From JAYODZ01 sp965660195 (GTDB taxonomy: Bacteria > Pseudomonadota > Alphaproteobacteria > RS24), in assembly GCA_965660195.1 (NCBI GenBank), contig CBFHZM010000061.1, positions 1-11,065 on the forward strand: DNA of 11,065 nt, in the 5' to 3' direction. A program made the position numbers and the translations under genes. The stretch's first letter is position 1, and each line of letters starts with the position of its first letter. Below are positions 1 through 5,959 of the stretch, one piece after another. The notes beneath the pieces were generated by a model, which ran no database searches, was not told the origin of the DNA, and saw only the letters and a list, made by a program, of their open reading frames with translations.

Positions 1-278
1 TGTATCACGAGGTCTGTACCTTCTGTCACGGCATTGCTGTTATCGGAGGTCCGGCGATACCCGATTTACGTAAAATGGGCCCGCAAACGCACCGTATGTT
101 CAGCGAGATCGTTCTGCAGGGCATGCTCGAGGAGCGTGGTATGCCGAACTTCTCTGACCGTCTGAGCGCCGAGGATGTGCAGGATATTTATGCCTTCATC
201 AATGCACGGTCGTGGCAGGATTATCAGGCGCAAGAAGCTGCGCGCGCGGGTGCTCAAGAAATCAGTCAGGCGGAATAA
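1..278 (+). CDS. Cytochrome c domain, 3' end of a probable PQQ-dependent quinohemoprotein dehydrogenase (5' end outside window)
   Basis: The reading frame is open from base 3 and ends at TAA 276-278, giving about 91 visible residues. A CTFCH heme c attachment motif is encoded at about 15-29, and a probable axial Met lies in ERGMPNF (Met codon 141-143). The spacing between them and the IPDLR segment after the heme site resemble the C-terminal cytochrome domain of type II quinohemoprotein alcohol dehydrogenases. There it carries electrons from PQQ to the respiratory chain in the periplasm. The tail after the last helix (YAFINARSWQDY) is Ala/Gln/Glu-rich. Because the upstream part is missing, a stand-alone small cytochrome c cannot be excluded. 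The downstream neighbour is convergent, with only 11 bases between stop codons. Heme binding is seen directly; the fusion to a PQQ propeller is inferred. Confidence 0.8.
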   Translation, partial: YHEVCTFCHGIAVIGGPAIPDLRKMGPQTHRMFSEIVLQGMLEERGMPNFSDRLSAEDVQDIYAFINARSWQDYQAQEAARAGAQEISQAE

Positions 279-279
279 T

Positions 280-302
280 AAAAAGCCCTCTAGCTCTTGG
301 GC
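280..302 (-). terminator. Possible Rho-independent terminator of the minus-strand membrane operon
   Basis: Read on the minus strand, GCCC (299-302) and GGGC (285-288) can pair across a 10-base loop, followed directly by TTTTT (280-284) and more AT. The stem is only 4 bp and the hairpin includes the TAG stop of the 183-residue protein. It is therefore a weak terminator candidate, though well placed at the end of the operon. On the plus strand no T-run follows the stem, so it probably does not serve the cytochrome gene. Confidence 0.4.
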
Positions 303-841
303 GGCAGTTCAGGGCGTGGCAAGTCGCGAAAATCTAGGATTAAGCGTTCTTGCTCGCCATCTGCTGCTCGGTTGTCACCAGTATCGCGGCGGGTTTCGCG
401 CTCTTCATCCTCTTCAGGCCTAACGGCTTTATAGGAGAGGTTGCCCTCGACGGTCTTGCCTTCTTCGATCCGTTTTTTGGCCCCTGAGACTTCTTGGGCT
501 AGGGCGGCTGAAAAAGGAAGTTCATACAGCCGCGGCGCATCGCGCAACTCACCATAGTCACCGAGAGCTTGTGCCAGCAGGAAAATACGCCCCTCCAGAC
601 CCTGCGCCTTGTCTGGCTCCTCGACGACGGCCCAGTGCAGTTTGAAGGGGTTGGGTGGCGGTTCCTGGATGGCCCACCCTCGCAGCTCATTAGCGCCAAT
701 ATAGCTAATGATATAGAATAGCGACAGTGCGCCGATAATACCGGTTTTGACCGCGACCGAAAATCGCGATGATAAAAACAGGCAAAGCGCGATGGCGCCG
801 AGCCCAACATAAGCAAGAGCGAGGGCTAGGCTCCAACTCAT
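290..841 (-). CDS. Two-helix inner-membrane protein of unknown function, third gene of the motor-like operon
   Basis: This 183-residue protein is not recognised. Two hydrophobic helices lie at about residues 4-24 and 30-52, joined by a short SSRF turn, so it is probably an inner-membrane hairpin. A soluble part follows (about 55-183). It begins with a Pro-rich stretch (EPPPNPF), continues with a possibly folded segment including HWAVVEEPDK and GRIFLLAQAL, and ends in a highly charged tail (Glu/Arg-rich at about 140-170, then a Pro-rich end). Its ATG overlaps the TGA of the upstream gene as ATGA (838-841), which points to translational coupling and a shared complex with the ExbB-like and one-helix proteins. 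No catalytic motif is visible. Its role could be structural or regulatory in that complex, which is inference from the operon only. Confidence 0.75.
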   Translation of the reverse strand: MSWSLALALAYVGLGAIALCLFLSSRFSVAVKTGIIGALSLFYIISYIGANELRGWAIQEPPPNPFKLHWAVVEEPDKAQGLEGRIFLLAQALGDYGELRDAPRLYELPFSAALAQEVSGAKKRIEEGKTVEGNLSYKAVRPEEDEERETRRDTGDNRAADGEQERLILDFRDLPRPELPPKS

Positions 842-1467
842 TTTCCTGCTCCTGAGGCTTTATCTGTTGCACGGATGAGATATTTCTGGCGCGTAAAGAC
901 ATCAATGATCTCGCCGTCTTGCGTGATCGTGAAGCGAACTGCCGTTTGCTCATCGCCTGCACCATGTAAGGTGACTTGACCGGCAAAGCGCACTGACAAT
1001 GTCGGGTTAATTTTTTCCACTTTGACTGATACTGGTACAGGCGCGTTGGTGGTCGATTTATAATGCAGAATGTTGACGACATACTCGCCCGGCGCAACAC
1101 CCCGCAAGGTCACCGTTTCTTGATTGATTGGATTGTTAATTTGTTGGCCGTTCACATTAATCATATCTCCAACGCGCCCGCGATCGTCACGGTCGAGATG
1201 CATTAAGCCCGCTTCGCGCGTATTAAACCATACGAGTTGCCCGCGTGGATCTTCGACGATCAAATCAATATCGTCAGGGTGGTTGTCGGGCCATTGCGCG
1301 GTAATGATATAATCGGCTTTAGGGATAATTTTGCCTTCGGTCGGCTTGGGTTGGATCAGGGCAAAAGCCACAATGAACATGAAGGCAAAACCCAAGAGCG
1401 CATTGAACAAGATATCGGTGAAACCGTCCTCGCTGTCGCTCGGGCTTAACAGCTTACGACCGGTCAT
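838..1467 (-). CDS. One-helix ExbD/MotB-position protein with periplasmic beta-rich domain
   Basis: From ATG 1467 the protein has 209 residues. A short cytoplasmic N-terminus leads into one transmembrane helix at about 18-38 (DILFNALLGFAFMFIVAFAL). Asp18 sits at its cytoplasmic entry, as in ExbD, TolR and MotB, where that Asp carries the protons. The rest is probably periplasmic and beta-rich. The WPDNHPDDIDLIVEDPRG segment (about 59-76) resembles the D-x-D-L/V-x-V-x-x-P-x-G strand pattern of YfaP/DUF2135-like beta-sandwich domains. There is no OmpA-type peptidoglycan domain, and I see no clear ExbD/TolR periplasmic fold. The start is uncertain: ATG 1476 also works, neither has a clear ribosome site, and both overlap the upstream stop. 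An extension to 1596 would duplicate coding sequence of the upstream gene and is rejected. It probably pairs with the ExbB-like protein as a proton channel. Confidence 0.75.
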   Translation of the reverse strand: MTGRKLLSPSDSEDGFTDILFNALLGFAFMFIVAFALIQPKPTEGKIIPKADYIITAQWPDNHPDDIDLIVEDPRGQLVWFNTREAGLMHLDRDDRGRVGDMINVNGQQINNPINQETVTLRGVAPGEYVVNILHYKSTTNAPVPVSVKVEKINPTLSVRFAGQVTLHGAGDEQTAVRFTITQDGEIIDVFTRQKYLIRATDKASGAGK

Positions 1468-2017
1468 CGGCGGCATCCGACAATTGGTTGAGCATAAGAT
1501 GCATTTGATCGGCCAGTAACTGATATTGTACGCGCAGTAGAATATGGCTGGCGAGACCTGCAAGCGTTGTGTAGAGCGCCACTGCCATACCGCCACTCAT
1601 CGCTTTTAGGGCATTCTGTAAATTGGCTGGGTCAAAAGCTGTCAAATCTCGGATCGGTGACAGCATTAAGATGAAACCGATAATTGTTCCCAGCAGGCCA
1701 ACTTTTAAGCACAAATCGGCAGCAAACCAGCCATGGTTCAACCATCGCTCCATGCGGCTTTGTACGCTTTCCTCGTTGATCTTCTTGTCGGTTAGTTTTT
1801 CACCCAATATTTGGCACCAGTGGAGGAGCCATAACCAACGCAAAGTTGCAATCAGCCAAACGCTTAAGATGGCAAAAGATAGGTAGCTTTTATCGCCCTC
1901 TAGTAACAAAGTTAATAGTCCATTGCGATGTAAAACAAAAATGCCAAAAAAGATTACGCCAAGGAGAATAAGGCCCTTCAAGGGCGCCAATTGGCCAATA
2001 GATTTAGTGTCGCGCAA
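1454..2017 (-). CDS. MotA/TolQ/ExbB-family proton channel subunit
   Basis: The 187-residue protein has four predicted membrane helices (about 14-29, 47-68, 100-121 and 142-164). Helix 3 carries the family signature GLLGTIIGFIL (108-117 region) and helix 4 carries GGMAVALYTTLAGLASHIL, matching the core helices of TolQ/ExbB/MotA. Helices 1 and 2 are separated by a short loop, and a charged cytoplasmic segment (about 70-98) precedes helix 3. The protein is shorter than typical TolQ or MotA. In the family, five such subunits surround two one-helix partners and use proton flow to drive rotation or pulling. The start is TTG, chosen because AGGAG lies 6 bases upstream (2024-2028). It is the first gene of a three-gene overlapping operon, divergent from the GPH transporter. 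Confidence 0.85.
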   Translation of the reverse strand: MRDTKSIGQLAPLKGLILLGVIFFGIFVLHRNGLLTLLLEGDKSYLSFAILSVWLIATLRWLWLLHWCQILGEKLTDKKINEESVQSRMERWLNHGWFAADLCLKVGLLGTIIGFILMLSPIRDLTAFDPANLQNALKAMSGGMAVALYTTLAGLASHILLRVQYQLLADQMHLMLNQLSDAADDRS

Positions 2018-2023
2018 CAGAAA

Positions 2024-2028
2024 CTCCT
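2024..2028 (-). promoter_or_regulatory. Ribosome binding site deciding the TTG start of the ExbB-like gene
   Basis: AGGAG on the minus strand lies 6 bases before TTG 2017. No ATG with a comparable site is present nearby, so the TTG is taken as the start. Confidence 0.7.
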
Positions 2029-2057
2029 GTTGTTTACGGGTTACATAAAAATGGGTC

Positions 2058-2071
2058 TGGCACTTTTGCCA
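2058..2071. repeat. Small inverted repeat in the divergent promoter region
   Basis: TGGCA-CTTT-TGCCA forms a 5-bp inverted repeat with a 4-base centre, between two divergent operons. It abuts a possible plus-strand -35 box and may be part of an operator. With only 5 bp per arm, chance is possible. Confidence 0.3.
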
Positions 2072-2072
2072 T

Positions 2073-2102
2073 TTGAAATTCGCACCAATACACTCTCATA
2101 AA
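2073..2102 (+). promoter_or_regulatory. Possible sigma-70-type promoter for the GPH transporter-methyltransferase operon
   Basis: TTGAAA (2073-2078) and CATAAA (2097-2102) are separated by 18 bases. The expected start site would leave a leader of roughly 75 bases before TTG 2186. The -10 match is only moderate. The 2018-2185 gap must hold promoters in both directions; I could not pick a convincing one for the minus strand. Confidence 0.3.
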
Positions 2103-2175
2103 CTCCTAGGTGAAAAAGTAATTATGGTGCATCATTTGTTCAGACAATACGGTTTCATGTCGGTCTTGCCAAGTC

Positions 2176-2179
2176 GGAG
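2176..2179 (+). promoter_or_regulatory. Ribosome binding site deciding the TTG start of the transporter
   Basis: GGAG lies 6 bases before TTG 2186, which supports TTG as the true start. The divergent neighbour also begins with TTG. Confidence 0.6.
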
Positions 2180-2185
2180 TTCAGT

Positions 2186-3583
2186 TTGAAAGATCATCAC
2201 TCTACTATCACGAGTACCGCAGATAATGTCTCTGCGCTGACAATATTTTTGTATATGTTGCCGCCGATTGGCTGCGGCTACATGTTTTGTCTGGTCAATT
2301 TATACATCATGAAATTCTCAACTGACGTATTGTTGATTGCGCCAGCTGTGATGGGCTTGATCTTTGGTCTCTCACGCGTCTGGGATGCGGTGTCAGATCC
2401 CATTGCGGGCTATTTATCGGATAAAACGCAAACCTCGTTCGGGCGTCGTCGTCCGTGGATATTGGGCAGCATTATTCCGATTGCGATTAGTTTTTTAATG
2501 ATCAGCAATACGCCCGATGGTCTGTCTGGAACTGAGTTATCATTATGGATGGCTGCCGCCATTCTGGCTTTCTTTACAGCGCAAACCATAATGATCGTGC
2601 CACACATGTCGCTCGGCGCTGAGCTCAGCGTCAATTCGCATGAGCGCAACAAAATATTCGCAGGCCGCCATGCGGGTTGGATTGCGGGCTACATAATGGC
2701 GTTAGGGACGATGTATTTGCTGATCGACGCCAGTCGATCCGGGGTGGACGCGGTGCGCGCGCTGATGTCGCAACAATCCTACATGGCGGTCTTGTTTACG
2801 ACTTTGTGCCTGTCGGTGACGGCGATCTTCATCCGTGAGCGGCCAGAATTTCTCGGGCGTGGAGCTCGCAAACCTTATGGGGCAGCGCGTGATATTTGGA
2901 GCAATCCTCATGCGCGCTTAACTCTGATTATCAATTTTGTCGAAAATTTGGGCGGGGCAACGATCGTTATTCTGACCCTCTATGTTGCACAGTATATTAT
3001 GCATAATGCTGGTGCTGCGCCGTTATTTATTCTGAGCTATATGGTTTGCTCGTTCTTGTTTACGCCGCTTTGGGCGCCGCTAGCACGACGTATTGGCAAA
3101 AAGAACTTGTGGTTCATGTCGCTGATTTTAACCGGCGTAAGCTTCTTAATGATGATTACCCTTCAGCCGGGCGATGAGCTCTATCTCTATTTTCTCTCTG
3201 CGCTAGCGGGGACGGCTGGCGGATGCGGTGGTACAGTCGGCCCATCGATCAAATCGGATGTCATCGATTATGATGAATATTTGACGGGCGAACGCAAAGA
3301 GGGGTCTTATTTTGCGGCCTGGAATTTCATTAGCAAATCCTCTTATGGCGTGATGATGGCGATTACGGGGGTTGCTTTATCGGTCGCTGGTTTTGTGCCC
3401 AATGTCGATCAGACCCCACTGGTCGAGAATACGTTACGTTTTTTATACTCGATCGTCCCCTTTGTTTCTTATTGTGCAGGCGCTTTGCTGTTGTTGCGAT
3501 TTGATTTTGATGAGAGCAAGCATGCCGAAATCCGTAGTGAATTAGAACGCCGGAACCTAGCAAGTGCCGAACCTGCCGCTTGA
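2186..3583 (+). CDS. GPH-family (MelB-like) sugar:cation symporter, MFS fold
   Basis: This 465-residue protein has about 12 hydrophobic segments, the size and layout of glycoside-pentoside-hexuronide:cation symporters. The signature is in the first helices and loop: FSTDVLLI (44-51), RVWDAVSDPIAGYLSDKT (64-81) and GRRRPW (86-91). These are the Asp-rich helix and Arg-rich loop typical of MelB relatives, in which acidic residues of helix 2 bind the coupling cation. A second-half loop with SDVIDYDEYLTGERKEG matches the family's D-Y-x-x-x-x-T-G-x-R region. It would import a sugar, glycoside or uronide across the inner membrane with Na+ or H+; the substrate cannot be read from sequence. The start is TTG with GGAG 6 bases upstream. 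Its end overlaps the following methyltransferase gene by 20 bases, implying coupled translation. Confidence 0.88.
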   Translation: MKDHHSTITSTADNVSALTIFLYMLPPIGCGYMFCLVNLYIMKFSTDVLLIAPAVMGLIFGLSRVWDAVSDPIAGYLSDKTQTSFGRRRPWILGSIIPIAISFLMISNTPDGLSGTELSLWMAAAILAFFTAQTIMIVPHMSLGAELSVNSHERNKIFAGRHAGWIAGYIMALGTMYLLIDASRSGVDAVRALMSQQSYMAVLFTTLCLSVTAIFIRERPEFLGRGARKPYGAARDIWSNPHARLTLIINFVENLGGATIVILTLYVAQYIMHNAGAAPLFILSYMVCSFLFTPLWAPLARRIGKKNLWFMSLILTGVSFLMMITLQPGDELYLYFLSALAGTAGGCGGTVGPSIKSDVIDYDEYLTGERKEGSYFAAWNFISKSSYGVMMAITGVALSVAGFVPNVDQTPLVENTLRFLYSIVPFVSYCAGALLLLRFDFDESKHAEIRSELERRNLASAEPAA

Positions 3584-4172
3584 TATTGACAGCGTTAAGG
3601 GCTTTCTCGATCCGCAAGAAGGCCAGATGCTTTTCGACTTGGCGGCAGAGTGCGCTGCACGAGGGCTTTGCATCGAAATCGGAAGCTATTGCGGCAAGTC
3701 GACAGTTTATATCGGAACGGCGTGTCAACGCGCTGGCGGCGTCCTCGTCGCTATTGACCATCATCGCGGGTCAGAGGAGAACCAACCTGGCGAGGCCTAT
3801 TTCGATCCGGATCTAGCAGACGGCGATGGCATGTCGTCCTTGCGCGTTTTTACAGAAACTATCCAACGCGCCGGTCTGCAAGATACCGTCGTGTCTGTCG
3901 TCGCCGCTTCAGCGCTGGCAGCACGGGTGATAGCGCATAATGTGGCGTTTGTTTTTATTGATGGCGGGCACTCAATGCCGGCTGCGCTCACCGATTATCG
4001 GCTTTGGGCCACACGTCTAATGCCAGGAGGCATTTTGGCCATTCACGATGTCTTTCCCAACATCGCTGATGGTGGTCGGCCGCCGCACGAGATTTATCTC
4101 AAAGCTTTGCATTCGGGGCTATTTGTCGAACGGCGAGGCGTTAAGTCGTTGCGCGTTCTCGAGCGCCTATAA
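3564..4172 (+). CDS. Class I SAM-dependent methyltransferase, Methyltransf_24/TylF-CmcI-like
   Basis: The 202-residue protein has a Rossmann-type methyltransferase core. Motif I is EIGSYCGKST (38-47), followed by the acidic residue ending the second strand in VAIDHH (63-67), then FIDGGH (131-136) and GGILAIHDVF (155-164). The FIDGGHS/IHD arrangement is characteristic of the Methyltransf_24 group, whose members often methylate sugar or small-molecule hydroxyls and may use a metal. The acceptor is unknown. The start is GTG inside the end of the transporter gene, with only a weak purine-rich stretch upstream; coupling to the transporter is likely. The stop codon TAA (4170-4172) overlaps the convergent gene's stop, leaving no space for a terminator. 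Its neighbours, a glycosyltransferase and a second methyltransferase, suggest a role in glycoconjugate or secondary-metabolite modification. Confidence 0.83.
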   Translation: MPNLPLDIDSVKGFLDPQEGQMLFDLAAECAARGLCIEIGSYCGKSTVYIGTACQRAGGVLVAIDHHRGSEENQPGEAYFDPDLADGDGMSSLRVFTETIQRAGLQDTVVSVVAASALAARVIAHNVAFVFIDGGHSMPAALTDYRLWATRLMPGGILAIHDVFPNIADGGRPPHEIYLKALHSGLFVERRGVKSLRVLERL

Positions 4173-5234
4173 GCGAAATATATCGCGCGCTGGTGACAGT
4201 CCAGCCACTGCATCCGTTGCCAAAATCACGGCGCCTGCCGTCCAAGGAGGTGTTTCTTGCGGCCAAAAGATATTCTGTTGTAATTGCCAGCCCATCCAAT
4301 AGGCACCCGACGCGTCGCGGAAACGGTGTAACCAGCGTGCATGGGAACGAGCTTGGTCGTCTCGGTTATTGGCGACCAAGGCGAGTACGAATTCGGCACT
4401 TTCCGCCGCCGTGACCCAAGGCTCATCGCTAACGCATTTCAATCCCAAATTGTCTTCGACAAATATGTCCCATTTTTCAGCTAGGCGTGCCGCCGCATGC
4501 TCTGCGTCTAGCGCGCCGCTGAGGCAGGGGTAGTACCAATCCATTGAGAAGCGCTCTTTGCTCTCCCACTGCCGATCGAAACGCTCTGGCGCGAGGCGAA
4601 TGGCAGCGCCACATTTGTCTCGTGCCTCGACCCAATCCTGGCGATCTATGCCGCAGGCGGCAGCCAGTTTAATGGCGCAGTCGAGGCTCTTGAAAACCGA
4701 GCTATTGCCGGTCAGCAAAGCGTCTTCCTCTGGGGTCTCGGGATCTCGGGCAGTCCAGCGAAACTCACCATGGTTCGATTGTAGCGGTAGAATAAAAGCA
4801 ATTGCGCGATCGACGCAGTCATAGGCCCGCCGTAAGAAGTCTTGGTCTTGTCGGATTAGCCAGTAATGCCAGCAGGCGGTAGCGCAATAGGCAATAAAAT
4901 TGGTTTCACGGATCCATTTTGGCGTTTGCATCGAGGAGCGCGAAAAATGTAACAAGTCTTCGTCAATCGGCGCTGCACTGCCCAATTGGCTCCACCACGA
5001 CCCGTCATCTTGCTGGGTTTGGAAAAGAAAATTATAGGCGCGGTCGGCCGCTTGATGGGCGCCCATAATATTTAGACCCATGGCCGCTTCGAGGTGGTTC
5101 CAGATATCGAAAACGCCATTTTCAAACCATGGGATCGCTCCGTCGGGGCGTTGCGTCGCTAAAATTGAGCTGACGGCGCCATCAAAATAGCCATCGGGCA
5201 AAGCTTTGCCATAAGTGAAGTCAGGGATCGTCAT
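4167..5234 (-). CDS. Alpha/alpha-barrel protein of terpenoid-cyclase/prenyltransferase-like fold, function unknown
   Basis: This 355-residue, Trp-rich, all-helical-looking protein carries QW-like repeats: TQRPDGAIPW (27-36), FLFQTQQDDGSWW (69-81) and a degenerate DASGAYWMGW (307-316). These resemble the repeats of the squalene-cyclase/prenyltransferase superfamily. Relatives are usually labelled 'prenyltransferase', but the class II cyclase DxDD motif is absent and I see no clear zinc-binding set, so neither activity is supported. A six-hairpin glycosidase-like activity is an alternative for such a barrel; candidate acidic residues include the DED at 91-93. No signal peptide is visible, so it is probably cytosolic. 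Its ATG overlaps the upstream methyltransferase stop as ATGA (5231-5234). It is the last gene of the GT4-methyltransferase-barrel operon and meets the convergent methyltransferase with overlapping stops. Confidence 0.75.
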   Translation of the reverse strand: MTIPDFTYGKALPDGYFDGAVSSILATQRPDGAIPWFENGVFDIWNHLEAAMGLNIMGAHQAADRAYNFLFQTQQDDGSWWSQLGSAAPIDEDLLHFSRSSMQTPKWIRETNFIAYCATACWHYWLIRQDQDFLRRAYDCVDRAIAFILPLQSNHGEFRWTARDPETPEEDALLTGNSSVFKSLDCAIKLAAACGIDRQDWVEARDKCGAAIRLAPERFDRQWESKERFSMDWYYPCLSGALDAEHAAARLAEKWDIFVEDNLGLKCVSDEPWVTAAESAEFVLALVANNRDDQARSHARWLHRFRDASGAYWMGWQLQQNIFWPQETPPWTAGAVILATDAVAGLSPARDIFRL

Positions 5235-5959
5235 TGTGCGGCCGCCGGTTTATCGAAATACAAAACGACGGATTTGCCCATCAAGGGGTCGGCAAGTTTC
5301 GACAGCCAACGAACATACCAGGGGTTACGAAGAATTTCGGCGACCAACAGCCGGTGATAGGCGCGCACGAAAATGTTGCTGTCATTCTTGACACCCACCA
5401 AACATTTTAGCCACCAGTAAGGGCTGTGAAGCCCGTGCGCATGATGCGTGGCAACAAAATTAAAACCGACGGCTTCGAAATCGTATCGCAGCTTTTTTGC
5501 GTTGAAAATACGAACATGTCCGCCCGGCTCGTTGTGATAGTCGTCGGATAGTAACCAGCAAATCTTTTCTGGCCAGTATCGTGGTACCGAAATACCAATT
5601 CGGCTTCCCGGTTTCATGATGCGCCAGATCTCACGGATCGCGGTCTCAAAATCAGGAATATGTTCAAGCACCTCTGAGCAGATTAACCGGTCAAAACTCG
5701 CATCGGCGAAGGGCAGTTGCGTGGCGTCGCCAACCAAAAGTGAGAAGCGCCGCGCTGGTCCGGTTTGTGGCTCTAAATCGGGGTTATCGGCGAAGCCCTG
5801 GCGCGTGGCGCAAACATCTGCAAAGCCCATATCGAGCCCTACCGCATGGCAACGGCAGTAATAATACATTTGGTGCATGTGCCGTCCCCGGCCGCATCCC
5901 AAGTCGAGCGCGCGATGTTGATCGGCGAGGCCAAGCAGGTCGAGCCTGATGGTCTGCAT
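5231..5959 (-). CDS. Class I SAM-dependent methyltransferase, Methyltransf_11/UbiE-like
   Basis: The 242-residue protein shows a complete class I SAM-binding core. Motif I is LDLGCGRGRH (18-27), with the ribose-binding acid in VGLD (40-43), then GDATQLPF (77-84), FDRLICSEVLEHIPD (89-103) and MKPGSRIGISVP (115-126). Motif I begins only 17 residues from the N-terminus, so the cap before it is short. The C-terminal part (about 130-235) is rich in Trp, Tyr and His and may form the acceptor pocket or a membrane-facing surface (SPYWWLKCLVG, 179-189). The acceptor is unknown. The start codon shares one base with the stop of the upstream GT4 gene (TGATG, 5957-5961) and the end overlaps the next gene by 4 bases, so all three are probably made together. 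Confidence 0.87.
   Translation of the reverse strand: MQTIRLDLLGLADQHRALDLGCGRGRHMHQMYYYCRCHAVGLDMGFADVCATRQGFADNPDLEPQTGPARRFSLLVGDATQLPFADASFDRLICSEVLEHIPDFETAIREIWRIMKPGSRIGISVPRYWPEKICWLLSDDYHNEPGGHVRIFNAKKLRYDFEAVGFNFVATHHAHGLHSPYWWLKCLVGVKNDSNIFVRAYHRLLVAEILRNPWYVRWLSKLADPLMGKSVVLYFDKPAAAQ

Noticed and set aside
1468..1596. Longer N-terminus for the one-helix protein, starting at 1596
   Set aside because: The extra residues come from reading the ExbB-like gene in another frame; ATG 1467 or 1476 fits the helix position expected for the family.
290..2017. Zorya (ZorA/ZorB) defence motor
   Set aside because: The second protein has no OmpA-type peptidoglycan-binding domain, and no ZorC/D/E-like nuclease or helicase gene is present.
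2058..2071. TGGCAC...TTGC resembling a sigma-54 promoter
   Set aside because: Only 2 bases separate TGGCAC from TTGC, whereas sigma-54 promoters need about 5 there; it is better seen as an inverted repeat.
4167..5234. Squalene-hopene cyclase
   Set aside because: The protein is about half the family length and lacks the DxDD motif.
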